Below are positions 12,901-25,500 of a stretch of DNA of 64,000 nucleotides, piece after piece (the stretch's first letter is position 1; every line of letters begins with the position of its first letter). The stretch is from Amaurobius ferox. Taxonomy: Eukaryota > Arthropoda > Arachnida > Araneae > Amaurobiidae. The notes beneath the pieces were generated by a model. That model saw only the letters and a program-made list of their open reading frames with translations, was not told the origin of the DNA and searched no databases. The position numbers and the translations under genes were made by a program. The DNA lies in contig OX578138.1 of the NCBI GenBank assembly GCA_951213105.1, positions 64,827,040-64,891,039 of the forward strand, given 5' to 3'.

Positions 12901-15251
12901 TCCAACTGGTTACTCTAAGTCCTCTGGACGAGTCGGACGGTCTGGGTCTTCAACAGCACTTCTGATTGGTCGATTTTCGCACAACCTTTTCCTCAACAAC
13001 AACATTTTAGGTTTGAACCTAAAATGTTGTGGCTAGATTTATTGAATGACCTGTCTTGCGAACGGTTTTGTTGTGCCAAATACTGTCGTGTAATAAGGCC
13101 TTAACTTCTAAACACTACAATATCAATTGCAAATGTTATTGAATGCTAAAATGAATGAGCATTTATAATACTGTTCCATCTATATAATAACTATCTAACA
13201 TACATTTTTTTTTATTATTTTTCCCAGTTTAAAAAAACATACCTGACCCTCCAGAAACCTTTTGATTATTTAGAAGTCTGAATGTTTGCACATTTGTAGA
13301 ATCAACTAAGAGGTAAAACCTAACAAGGCCTAATATTTTTATTTGCCTTTCCAAGAGCAAAGAAGGTGGAGTTTTCTAAAAGACTTGAACCTTCAGAGCC
13401 ACCTTCAGTGACTTAGAATAATTTTTTACACATTCAATATAGAAAAGGAATAGACCATACGACAGAACCTAACAATGCTGGATTTCTAATTTCTCTCCAA
13501 GTGGAAAAACAAAATAAGTAGACAGGTCAAAAAATCTTTCCAGACACTAAAATTCCCAGTGGATTCCTGGACGAAACTCTACTTTTTTTTATAAGTATTC
13601 CAACTTTTTCGCTAGAAATATCCCGATATCGCTAAAGAAATCCTACTCTCTTCAAACGCGATATGCCGTGCAGAATTCACACTATTTTGCACAATTTAAT
13701 AAACATTTATTGGAAAAGATGAAAAAAAAAGAGAGTCATCAGCGCATTTACGAGATGATAGAAAGTACGTTTAAGTAAGGAATTCCCGAAATTAATGAGA
13801 GTTAACTTTTGCCGAAATGCAGAGAAAAGTATAACAGCTATAAAATGTCATTCAGGGCCTTCTGATTGGTCTCTTTAAATATTTAACCTAAGCAATAAAT
13901 TTGTCATTTTCTCAGGAAAATCCATTTTTTTTTCATCTCCGTAGAAATATACATATCTTCAATATTTTAAAAAACGTTGATGGAATTCCAAGATCAAAAT
14001 CATTTTCAATTAAATCCTATTATTTGGATGAAAATGGCTATTTTGGACCGAAAATTGACACTAGCAAAATGTTCCATTGCAGTATATTTATGGGGTTTTA
14101 ACGTGTTACATTTATTAATTAGTAATTTATAGAAGACAGTTTAGCAATATCGCGAAATTATTTTATTTAAACACGATCGCTGGTATATTTCGTTTTATTT
14201 TTAAATATTTTTCATTTTTTCAATCTGCTTCCATCCACTAATATTTTTATATTTTTTGTGCTTTTTATGCTGGGATATTATCTTTTAAACATATTGTTGG
14301 TAAAAATGAGATATATGTTTAGGATAATGAAATTAAAATTTTTTTATTTATTCAGGCATTTAGAATTATAAAGGCTTATTAGAAACACATTTGAAGAGCA
14401 TAAATTAGAATTTGATATATTTGCACCCATAGTTGAATATCTCATTTCAATTAAAAATGAACATCCTTCTCATCTTAATTTTATTAAAAGTACTTTAAAA
14501 TATTTTGAAACATATGAACAAAGGTGCTTCTGCCAAAATATTAGATGAATATGGTGAGGGCCCACTTTAGTTGAAATGTTAAAAAAAAAAAAAATACTTC
14601 TAATAACTACCCTGAATAATCAACTTTTTTCAGACATTTTTTTCTTTTAAAATTTTTCTTAATCACTAAATTTGATACTATAATTACATGTAATTTGCAT
14701 TTTAGTTAACCCATATAGATTGTAAAAAAGCTTTTTTTAATACATTTATGTTTTTAAAATGAATTATAATTTTCTATAACGACATTTGAGACCATTCCAG
14801 TAAGTTTTAGAAAAAGTGTTCCGAATTACGGAAAAACCCCTTATCCAGAATGCCTGAAGTCCCAAGCATTCCGGATAATAGATCCTGTACTGTATAGATA
14901 TAATTTGAAACTTATGACTGTAAACGTTGTATTTGTTCTAACCTCCAACTATTTTACTAGAACTGATAAACGGTATGTATACTCTTTATACTCACAATGG
15001 TCTCGGGAGCAATTTAAGCCATTAGCCAGTATCTACTTATTGTTTATGATTTTTTTTTACCATAATGGACTTAAATATCACAGATATTAATTTACCTCTT
15101 ATTAAGTAACTATATTGCTTTGTTAAGATTGGTGGTGCAAAAACTTGACTCATGATCCCCATCATGTTGAGAAATTTAGGGGGGGGGGTTGATAAAAATT
15201 ACTTTTATGAATACACACATACACACACAAGTATGTATGTATGTATGTATG

Positions 15252-15305
<54 letters not shown>

Positions 15306-16472
15306 TATATACATATATATATATATATATGTATATGTATATATATATATATGAATGTCATAAAACACTATAGACAACAAATGGATTCTTAAAAAGTATT
15401 TTAAAAGTATCAAGACATGTAGGTGCAATGCTGCTCTATAATGTCTAATATAATAGAAAAGATCTACAAATAAAATATCAAAAACAGGAGGGGAGAGGAA
15501 AAAAGCCAACAGGGAAATTTTGAAAAGGCCTAGGGGGATTGTGACCCCTAGTTCCCGGTTAAAGTCGACTTTTAATCCATAGAAAACACTCCCGGAGTTG
15601 AAAATTACCTAAGGCCATTCTTCCATATAAATGTCAAAGCAAAAACGTACTCAACAATATGAACAAGGAACAAAGGACTCTAATAAAGATTTTCAAAAGT
15701 CAGTTTTTTACATAAAAGGTCCGAAAACCAAAAAGGTGTCAACATTTAAGAAAAACAACACCTCAACTGCAATCCTGTAGTCAAAAGAGAAAAAGGAGTA
15801 AAGTGTACAGGACTAGTTGAATCGTTATCATTTATAACCCAAATCAAAACAGTTGCCAAAATCGCTTTCAAATACATTTACAGCCTTATTGTGAAAGGCG
15901 TTATAATAATGTCGAAGGAATCCAAGGGGATAGTCTTGTTTCAAAGCTTGCATTATAAATATTGCATCACTTTTTATATGATCTTTATTATAAGTATGCA
16001 AACGAGTATTACGTATAAAGTGAACTAATACAGTATTACGAAAAACAATCTGACTTAAATTAGACTTCCAATTAATAATATAATTAATTTTAATCTTGAA
16101 ATGTCGTTGTTTATCATAAAGCTTCGTATACAATATATCATAATATATATCATAAAGTTTCACAGTTGAGGTGTTGTTTTTCTTAAATGTTGACGTCTTT
16201 TCGGACCTTTTATGTAAAAAACTGACTTTTGAAAATCTTTATTGGAGTCCTTCTGTTCCTTGTTCATATTGTTAAGTACGTCTTTTGCTTTGACATTTAT
16301 ATGGAGAATTGCCTCAGGTAATTTTCGGCTCTGGGAGTGTTTCCTATGGATTAAAAGTCGACTTTAACCGGGAACTAGGGGTCACAATCCCCCTAGGCTT
16401 TTTCAAAATTTCCCTGTTGGCTTTTTTCCTCTCCTCTCCTGTTTTTGATATTTTATTTATAGATCTTTTCTC

Positions 16473-16514
<42 letters not shown>

Positions 16515-19500
16515 GAATGAATTACCCAGCATTGCTCAGGTTCTAAATAAGCGCCCAATAAGAAATAATAATACTGAAACCCACTCGACTGAAACCCACT
16601 TTGACTTCTCATGAAAACATGAAAAAAAAAGCAATGTGCATAATAAGAAATCACATCTAAATGTACACCTAGTCTGAACCTCAGCAAAGATTGCACAGGA
16701 ACAAATCAAGACAAGTTATCATAAAAAGCCTCTCGTGCATGGGAATTGGCTTCAATAAATACAACAGTTCTGGAAAAGAAATTCCCCATGTCCTGTGGAA
16801 AAAGTGGGGTCCCTTTGCCTACTAGCAGCCTGATAAAATCAGACATGCCTCAGATAAAAAAAAATTATAATTAATCAATGAATGGGTTTATGAATTTTTT
16901 TTCAGGACTGCAATATTGTACACAAGTGCTGAAAAAAAAAATGAGTGATGGATAGTAAGTCAATTTTTGTATGTCTCTAATATGAAAATTGAAATTGTTC
17001 AAAATACACAAAAAGTATATATTTTTTATAAATTAACTAAAAATCATCTAATACTCATATGGATTCTGTTCAGAGTTTGTTTCAGAGGGAATTTTCCGAT
17101 TGTGTCAAGCTGGAAATTCTATGATAATATTTAAAGTCGCTACGGCATTGATTAGTGCGAATATCGGATAAATTGCTGTGAATTGCTCTATAACATGAAA
17201 TAACTAAAAAAGTAATTAGAAATTAAAAATATAATGCTGAGATGCATCTATTCAGGTCCCTAAATACCTGTGTACTAAATTTCATGGTCGTACAATGCTT
17301 AGATCACCTGCTACAGGCTGCACAGACACATAAACATCTTCCTTTATTAAGATATATACGTTTATATATAGAGAGAGGGGGGGGGGGGAGTAATTTTAAA
17401 TATTTGAGGGGTCATGTCATAATTTGTCTAAAAAGGAGTAGCGAGTGAAAAACAAAACAATGCATATTGTTGTTCTAGATAAGAAAATTGCTAGCAAAAA
17501 AGGCATGCAACTTGAATTTCTTCAGTTTTGTATTTAAGGTTGACAATTAATAAAATCATATAATTATCGAAAAGAAAGTGATGAAATCAAAATGAGAAGG
17601 TAATGAAGGTCTTGAGATTTGGCATGCAAGTGTCTAGTTTTAACTAAAAAAGCTCCCCCCCCCCCCCCCCCCCCAAAAAAAGGAGTATCTTCTGCATGGG
17701 GTGGGTCTCATAACATCATATATTTTCGTTTTTGAAAAAAAGTTCCTCTCTGGCATGACATTGTATACATGGCATAACTTGCTAAGCATAACTTGAAGCA
17801 AGAGACTTATAGAAAATAATAATGCTGCCATCTTTAGTGAGACATACGATAACTAAAAAGATATTTCTTGAAAGTAACATTGTAAAAAGTTAATTTTGTT
17901 TGTAATAGCCAGATACAATAAATGGAAAAGTAAACACACCAGTCATGAAAAAAAAATACACAAGATATTACACTCTGGAGATGTGACAATTAATTATGGA
18001 AATTATGCCACTTGGTACACTGACATATAAAGGCTTTTTTAAAGCTTTTAATTAAGAGTACTGGTGTTTATAATTTATTATATTTATTATATATCAGATA
18101 TTATATTATTATTATATTTATTATATATCAGATAATACAGGTTCCAATTTCATTACTATGATTCTCTATCAAGTACAGTATTGTATATAAATTAAAATTT
18201 TTAAACTCTGATTCCAATTTCACTTTGTTTTAAAACACCTAATTCTTAAAGGTAACCACATTAAGCAGATTATTTCAGTGTGTTTTCTCAAATACCATAC
18301 AAACCTCATATAAATTAGATTGAAATACAATTGAATTTATAACCATTTACAACTATGAAAGAAATCAGTACATTATTGTGCAATGTGTTTAAAAAAAATA
18401 ATTATATTAACATAGCAAAAATTCAAATTACCAAAATATGATCACAATAATTATAAGGCCTCAGCAAAATTACATTACATAAGCAGTAAATTAACTCACA
18501 GCACAACTTCAATACTTACTGTCGTTTACTTGTCAGTCTTCTTTTAAGAGTTAAAATAACTTTATCTGCAAGTATTAAAGTTTAATAATTAACATTAAAA
18601 TATTCTATAGATTTTACAAAAACAATTTCAACAAATATTTTTAAAATTACAAGATATAAATCACAGTTCAAAACCAAAAATGCCTTATTTTATCATTTTT
18701 ACACTTTCCAAGCCATAAGAAAGAATTTTTGTTAGCAAGAATTAAAAATAGAATTAAAAATTACACATATTCACATTATACTTAACACACAAAAAAAGAA
18801 TAACACTACAAGGCACCTAGCCAGACTATGGAAAGAGAAGATTACTGGGCAAGTCATTAATCAAATTACTAGAATCAAGATCATCGATCAATGTACATCT
18901 TTGTATAATCTTTGCTGAAGAAAAATCAAAATGGTTGTCAAAATTAAAGCAATGTTGAGCAATTGAAAATTTATTAAAATCCGATTTTTTAACATAATTT
19001 TTATGTTCCTTAATACAAAATTTTAGAGCATGTTCAGTTTGACCAATATAAGAAAGTAAATGCTCCAACTATTAGAAATTTATATAGGATTCTTAAGATT
19101 GGAAAACCTAAACTTATTAATTGAAACAGCATAACATTGTTGTTCCATATTAAGATGCAAGTGGTAATGTTAAAATAATAGAATTTATTCCGAAAATAAT
19201 TTTTCAACATAAATCTTTTAATTCTACACAAGTGAAAGTTAAGAGATAGAAAAACGAATTTTCCACAAATTAATCTTATTTGTCTGAGAAAATACATGAA
19301 TAAAATAAAACTTATGAGAACAATGCAGAAAATAATACAATACAAAATATTTCTAAATGTGGGTGATCATTCTCAAATTCAGATTCAACAGCAAGGACAA
19401 AAAGAAATGAAGAAATGTATTACATATGAAAATATGATTAGGCAAAACCTCTTGCAAAGAATTTTAACATATTCAACCAAAAGGATCAGCAATGGTTGTT

Positions 19501-22500
19501 TTTCATTCCTCAGAGTACAGTTTATAAAAATGAAATTATTGAATTTGATAGATTTTTTAAGCTCATATAAATCGAACGTTTAAGAGCACAAGATTTTATT
19601 TTAATTAAAACTAACATCTGAAGAAAAATTTCAAAATGTCATTTTGAGTGCTCAGGGCAAGCATTTTATTGCCATGTGGGGAGTGCAAAATTCAAGTTCC
19701 TGAGTACTGTAGTCAAGGCTTGAAATAAGATTTTTAAACTGGCAACAAATACTGCTGTGGGCTATTGTAATCTATTCAGCTCACAGCAATCCCAACCATC
19801 AAGAATGATTTCTTAATATATATAAAATGGCTATGTATCCATAGATGGAAATTATAAATATTAAAATTTTACAAAGTTTAATCACAGCTATATAAGATAT
19901 TTAAATAGAAAATATTTTTGCCTTAGAACTTTCAAAATTTTATATTCCTTTTATCAGATGCATATGACAATTTATAGTACAATGAAGATATATACATACA
20001 GCCCAATTCATAATTTAAATTTGCATAATATTAATTGCCATACGATCAGAGGAAATTTCAAAAGGAGAATAGCAAAACATAGATACACAAAGATTTGAAA
20101 TACAAAGTGAGCAGATATTCAAATACATTTTGAGAATTTTGATGTATTTAAGTACGTAAATAAAAGGTTGAACTTCATGGAATTAGGATAAGACACCAAG
20201 CAAAACTGAGTTTTTGTACAGGATCAAAATTACAAATAAAATCCTGATAACAACAAATAAATAAAGATTCATAAAGTAAACTATTTTTAGGATTATTATA
20301 ATAGTAAAATATTTTAGGATTTGCAGTAATAATCCTAAAGATATTGTACTTTATGAACCTTTCTTTATTTATCTTTATTGGGATTTTGTGTCTAATGCAT
20401 TTGTGAGAACATTTCCTAATGCCGTACAAGTGCTCTAGTAAGAGCACTTTCAGTGTTCACAAATTTATTAAAAGAAAGGTCTACCATGAGACTGTTTCAC
20501 ACAAATCCAAAGGGATTGGTTATAGCCTACCGGTTGAATGGAATAACTGAAAAGTGTTGCTAAAACACTGACTGAATATTGTAAAAACACAGACTGAATA
20601 TTATTTTCAAAATATCAAGATAAAAATTTTCAAATTGGTTCAATAAAGATTTTATGTGTTTATCTGGCACAGTTCAGTTTAACTAAAAAAGCTTTCTATC
20701 AACAACTTTGGATACAGTTCACACTAAACAAACCTTTTCAGAGAAGAATTGCTAAAAATCTCTGTTTTAAGAATGTGCCAATGAATTTTAAACAGTTTTA
20801 AATTATACAAAACAAATAATATTAACATACATTTGGAAATCTTCATATCACACACACTATTTAAAGTACTCAGTGGAGTTTTTAAAAGCTTAGTACAAAT
20901 ATAGCCAGTTTTAACAAATATGACTACAAACAAAAATTAAAGTATAAAAGAGTCAAGCACATACCCACTTTGTATCCAGTCAGATCAGAACATAAAACTA
21001 TTTTCCATATCATTTCAGGTGCTTCCTCTACATAAGCAGATAGAATTACCTCAGAAATTGCCTATGAAAAGATTTTATTTTTTTAGTATTAACAATATTT
21101 TGTAATGAAATTAACAATATTGAAAATTCCCCCAAACTATCTCACCAAGTTGGCAATATTGCACCAAATTTGTTGACAAGTATGACAGACAAACAGACAG
21201 GGATATTAGTTTTTCTTATGTATATATAATAGCAAAAGAAAATGCCTCTCTGCATGTATGTTTGTGTTGAGAGTAGAGGAAAATTTAAGCAGCACATATC
21301 CACAAAATTTGGCACAGGAGTATCTGAGGTCAGGCAAAAAAGCACTTTAATGATAATATTTCCAAATTCATATTAGTTTTTGAATTAATGTTTAAGCGCA
21401 ATTTTGAGCAATTTCCACACAAACTGGTTCCTTAATAATCAAAAATATTTTTGCAGCGTTTCAATCTCAACACCATCATACAAATCGAAGAATGCTTTTT
21501 CCAACGAGCTATGAATGAAATCTGTAACATTATATCTCGATTTTTTGCACTTTTACAAAGAATTAGTAAAAATTGCATTTGTAACATGTTTTCATTTTAA
21601 AATTCCCACATTAGTGAAAAGCATCCCAACCTGATCTTACAAATTGGTCAGCATTTAAATGCCTTATTTAACTCTCTATGAAAACAAAAAATATATTTAC
21701 AACTCCATTTGGTGATTTTTGATAATTAAATATTAAAGGTAATGTACTAAGGATTTGCATTATCATCGAATAAGAGAAGCACTTCAATTTGAGCCTTTTC
21801 TTTCTACACACGGGTTTTATAGAAATAGCCATTAGAAGACATGTTCAGATGATCTCAATCAGTGCCACAAAAGTTTGCTGTTTGTGTGCTTGCAATGCGA
21901 AAGAGGGAATTGCAGTGATGCTTTGTCCATAGTTAAAGTAAAATATTTGAGAAAATGGGTAATCACTTTAAAAAATATTTGCATATTGCAAATTTTTTTT
22001 TATGCACTAATTATGCCAGAGTTTAGTTTTAAAGGCAGTAGCCTGAGCTAAGAAGATGTTGCCTTAAATCCTGGGCAATGCTGAGTAAATTTGTTCCAGT
22101 ATGAGAATAAATGTCGAAAGCCCAGACCGTCCGGCTCATCCTAGGACATAGAGCAGCAGAGTGGGCGGCCGGATGAGAATAAATGTGCAATTTTTTTTTT
22201 TCAAATACAAACTTTTTCACTTTTCAAATATAAAAAGTGCATTCAGTTATTACATTTTTGCATAGGCAACACCATACAAGTACTTAAGTAAAAAAAAAAT
22301 GCAACTACTTAACAAAAAATGTATTTAATTTAGATGTTAAAATGTATTTAATTTCGATATTAAAATATATTTAATTTAGATGTTAAAATGTATTTAATTT
22401 AGATGTTAAAGAAAGTGTATTTCAATTGTGTATGAATAATGTTGCACAAAGAATGCATATTATTTACTCTTGTTTATAATCTTATTGAATGACTAGTGTA

Positions 22501-25500
22501 TTTCAATTGTGTATGAATAATGTTGCACAAAGAATGCATATTATTTACTCTTGTTTATAATCTTATTGAATGACTAATCATTTAGCATACATTTAAAAAA
22601 AAAGTTTTATTTCATTTATTCTCACTTTTATTGCTGCATATTCTGACATTAAAAGAACATATGAATACAGTACCTAAATACTGATATATGCAAGATTTAT
22701 CTGCATGGGTTTGGACCTAAGTCTATGGGCAAGGACTATTGGCTGAGATAGACTACATTTCTCTTGCAAAACTTTACGCTTGGTTTTACCCAGTTTAGAA
22801 TAATTTGGGCAACTTGATTTTCATGTTTGGAAAAGATATAAAAGTCTATTAACATACTATATGGAATTATTGTAAATTTCAGTCATATGTGGCAAACTTT
22901 TAAAAACATCATTTTGTACAATTGGGCAACCATATAACCCTGCTTCATACTTTTTAATATATTTGGAAAAAAAAAAGTGATTCAGACTGCAATTTAAAGA
23001 CTTTAGACAGATTCTACAATTGAATATCTTTAGACTCAGAGTCTATTTCTCTTAAGCCATGTAAAACTCTAAAATTTCCCTGTGCGTGTGGCAAATTGGT
23101 GTTTTATCTTAATGATATATATGATGTGATGGTATACAAGAAAAGGATTCAGTTGCTGGAAATTTCAAAAGAGTTTAGACCTTGTTAAATACAGCTTTTC
23201 AGGCAGATTCTAGAAAAACAAAACTGCATGTCTTTAAGATAAATACAACACATCTTACAAATTTTGCATTATTACTCAAACTAGAACATTACAGCTTGAA
23301 AGTGTATGGGTTGATAGCAGAATTGGCTGGTTTTAACCATGGTTTTCTTTTATTTATACAATTTTACTGGTTTAAACCATGATTTTTCATTTATTTGTGT
23401 GTGTGTGTGGAGGGGGGGGGGGGGTACAAATCTGGTTGATATAAAAGATTGGTTTCTCTGAATTGGCAATATGTAGAGGATAATGAAATCCTTTCCTGCA
23501 TTTGAGAAGCATGCGGCAACCTAAATACACTGAAAAATAAAAAAGGTACAGTTGTTGACATATTGGCTGTATACTACATTATCTTAGAAGCAAAATTACT
23601 GAAACCTGAACCCTTTTCTTGTAAACTATCACATGTTTAAAAGATAAAAGCAGGTCAAGAATACAACATTAAATTTATGCACAATAAATCAAATTTAGCA
23701 ACAATCTAAAAAGATTATCCCATACATGCAATATTAAAAGTAATTTAATAAAATTTAAAAAAGAATTAGCATACCTGTGAAGGTACAAATGTTGCTAGTG
23801 CATTATCGTCAAGAAGTAAGGTATTTAAGTAATCTACCAGTGGCTTTAACACATAAATATGCTTATTCTAAAAGAAAACATAAGTAGCATTACATTTAAA
23901 AACAGAAGTAAAATACCTGGCCATGGATTTATAATCATAATCATAGAAAAATATTTATTATTTACAAAATAAAATCACAAGTTTGATTACAGAAATACAA
24001 TAAGTGCATAAATAATTATTAAGTATATTTTTAGCAAAATCAAAAGCAAATCAAGAGCTTAAAGATATATTCATATTTTAAAAGCTGCTGATTTTGGAGA
24101 CATTCAGGTTGCAAAATAAAGCCAAGGGTCAGCTAAATTATTTAACAAATGATGTTAGAAATATAAAAGTTTGGTGCAGGCAGTGGTATAACTAGTATTA
24201 AGCATTGTTAAGCAATGCTTAAGGGTGCAAGATACATAGGAACCCAGAGCAAGATGGTATATTTATGGTGTCTAAAACAAACAAAAAAATTTATCAAAAA
24301 TTTTATTGAAAAATAAAAGTATTTTATTGGTATTATAACAATTATATATATTAAGTTATTTATAACTAACTAAACTGATTTTTTATGATAAATACAACAA
24401 TTTTACACAAAATAACCTTTGTTAAATATAAATAAAAATGTTTCTCAAAGTTTGATAAAAATGGATTCTATAAAGCATGAGGAGTGTTATGCCGGTTTTC
24501 AGTGATGCAACTTTTTCAAATTAATTAATAGTTCAAAATTCATGATTTTCCTCTTTACCTTCAAAATTCTAAATTAATTTGTTGTTATTGTATATTTCGG
24601 CGATTTATCCTCTTTTAACGTTAATATTTTATCCCTTTCATGCTTTCCATTATTCTAAATTAGGCGCGATGTGTGTCTACAAACGCTAAATATCTATCAA
24701 ATCTTTTGCTAACCCACGGCCTCGTTTTCCCCTTAAGTTCATTTAACTTCACTTCATTCACGAGTTTGCAAAAATAGCACACATTTTAAGAGAAAAGTGG
24801 ACCCTTTCGCAGCTTATTTCCTGCACCTGCAAACAGGGTGTCAGACATTCTATTGGGTTTGCTGTACATGGTAGATAGATTTTGGCGACACATTCGCGCC
24901 TTGCAGTTCTTGGCGAAGCATCGTATTTATTCTGCTGTATATGCATAGGCGCTCTGCGTGAGGCACAAGTTTTCACTCACCAAGTTTGGCAGCTCTTGGG
25001 AAGTGAACGTGTTGTTGGGGACATTTGATCGTTAGCAGCGAGAGAAGCAAGTCGAAAAGTTCAAGGAGTCATGGGCCAGGGCTCTTAAAAAGAGTGCCGG
25101 CATCCCACAGCAATGAGTAAAATTATTTTTAATAATCAAGTTGTACAAAATCAACCATGTCATGTGCTCTGACTGGTGTGCACCATCATCTACTTTTACA
25201 AATAAATTCATCACCCTGTGTCACTGCTGGGCGGCTGTTCCACTGTGTCTCGATTTCACTGGGAATTTCCCATCATCCATGCCCTAATTATTTTTAATAA
25301 CCAAGTTGTACAAAATCAATCATGTCATGTGCTCCGGCTGGTGTGTGCCGTCATCTATTTTTACAAATAAATTCATCACCCTGTGTCACTGCTGGGTGGC
25401 TGTTCAACTGTGTCTCGATTTCACTGGGAATTTCATCGTCCACACCCTAATTGTTTTTAATAACACAAAGTTGTGCAAAATCAACCATGTCATGTGCTCC

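Larger units (their letters stand above)
11373..13100. mobile_element. TIR element built around ~188-bp tandem repeats
   Basis: The left end AGGCTCCATTACACAACAGTA and the reverse complement of the right end (AGGCCTTATTACACGACAGTA) continue as matching inverted repeats for about 37 bases through ACAACAAACCGTTC. The interior has no transposase. It holds the 188-bp array, a SINE-tail insert and a perfect hairpin at 12999-13030. The target duplication is unclear. It is probably a non-autonomous DNA transposon. Confidence 0.75.
21062..23774. other. HPS3 intron with small repeats
   Basis: Besides the entries at 22101-22577, this intron holds a (GT)n/(G)n tract at 23396-23424 and AT-rich sequence. 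A 66-residue ORF at 23182-23382 is not recognised. Confidence 0.5.

Noticed and set aside
11941..12918. Series of similar 60-113 residue ORFs on both strands
   Set aside because: They repeat with the 188-bp satellite period, so they follow the repeat rather than a gene.
15152..15509. Several overlapping ORFs rich in Tyr and Ile
   Set aside because: They are translations of the TA/TATG microsatellite on both strands, with no coding signature.
24740..25080. GC-richer stretch with a minus-strand ORF as a possible exon
   Set aside because: No phase-compatible splice sites with the HPS3 exons on either side, which already join without it, and no recognised domain.
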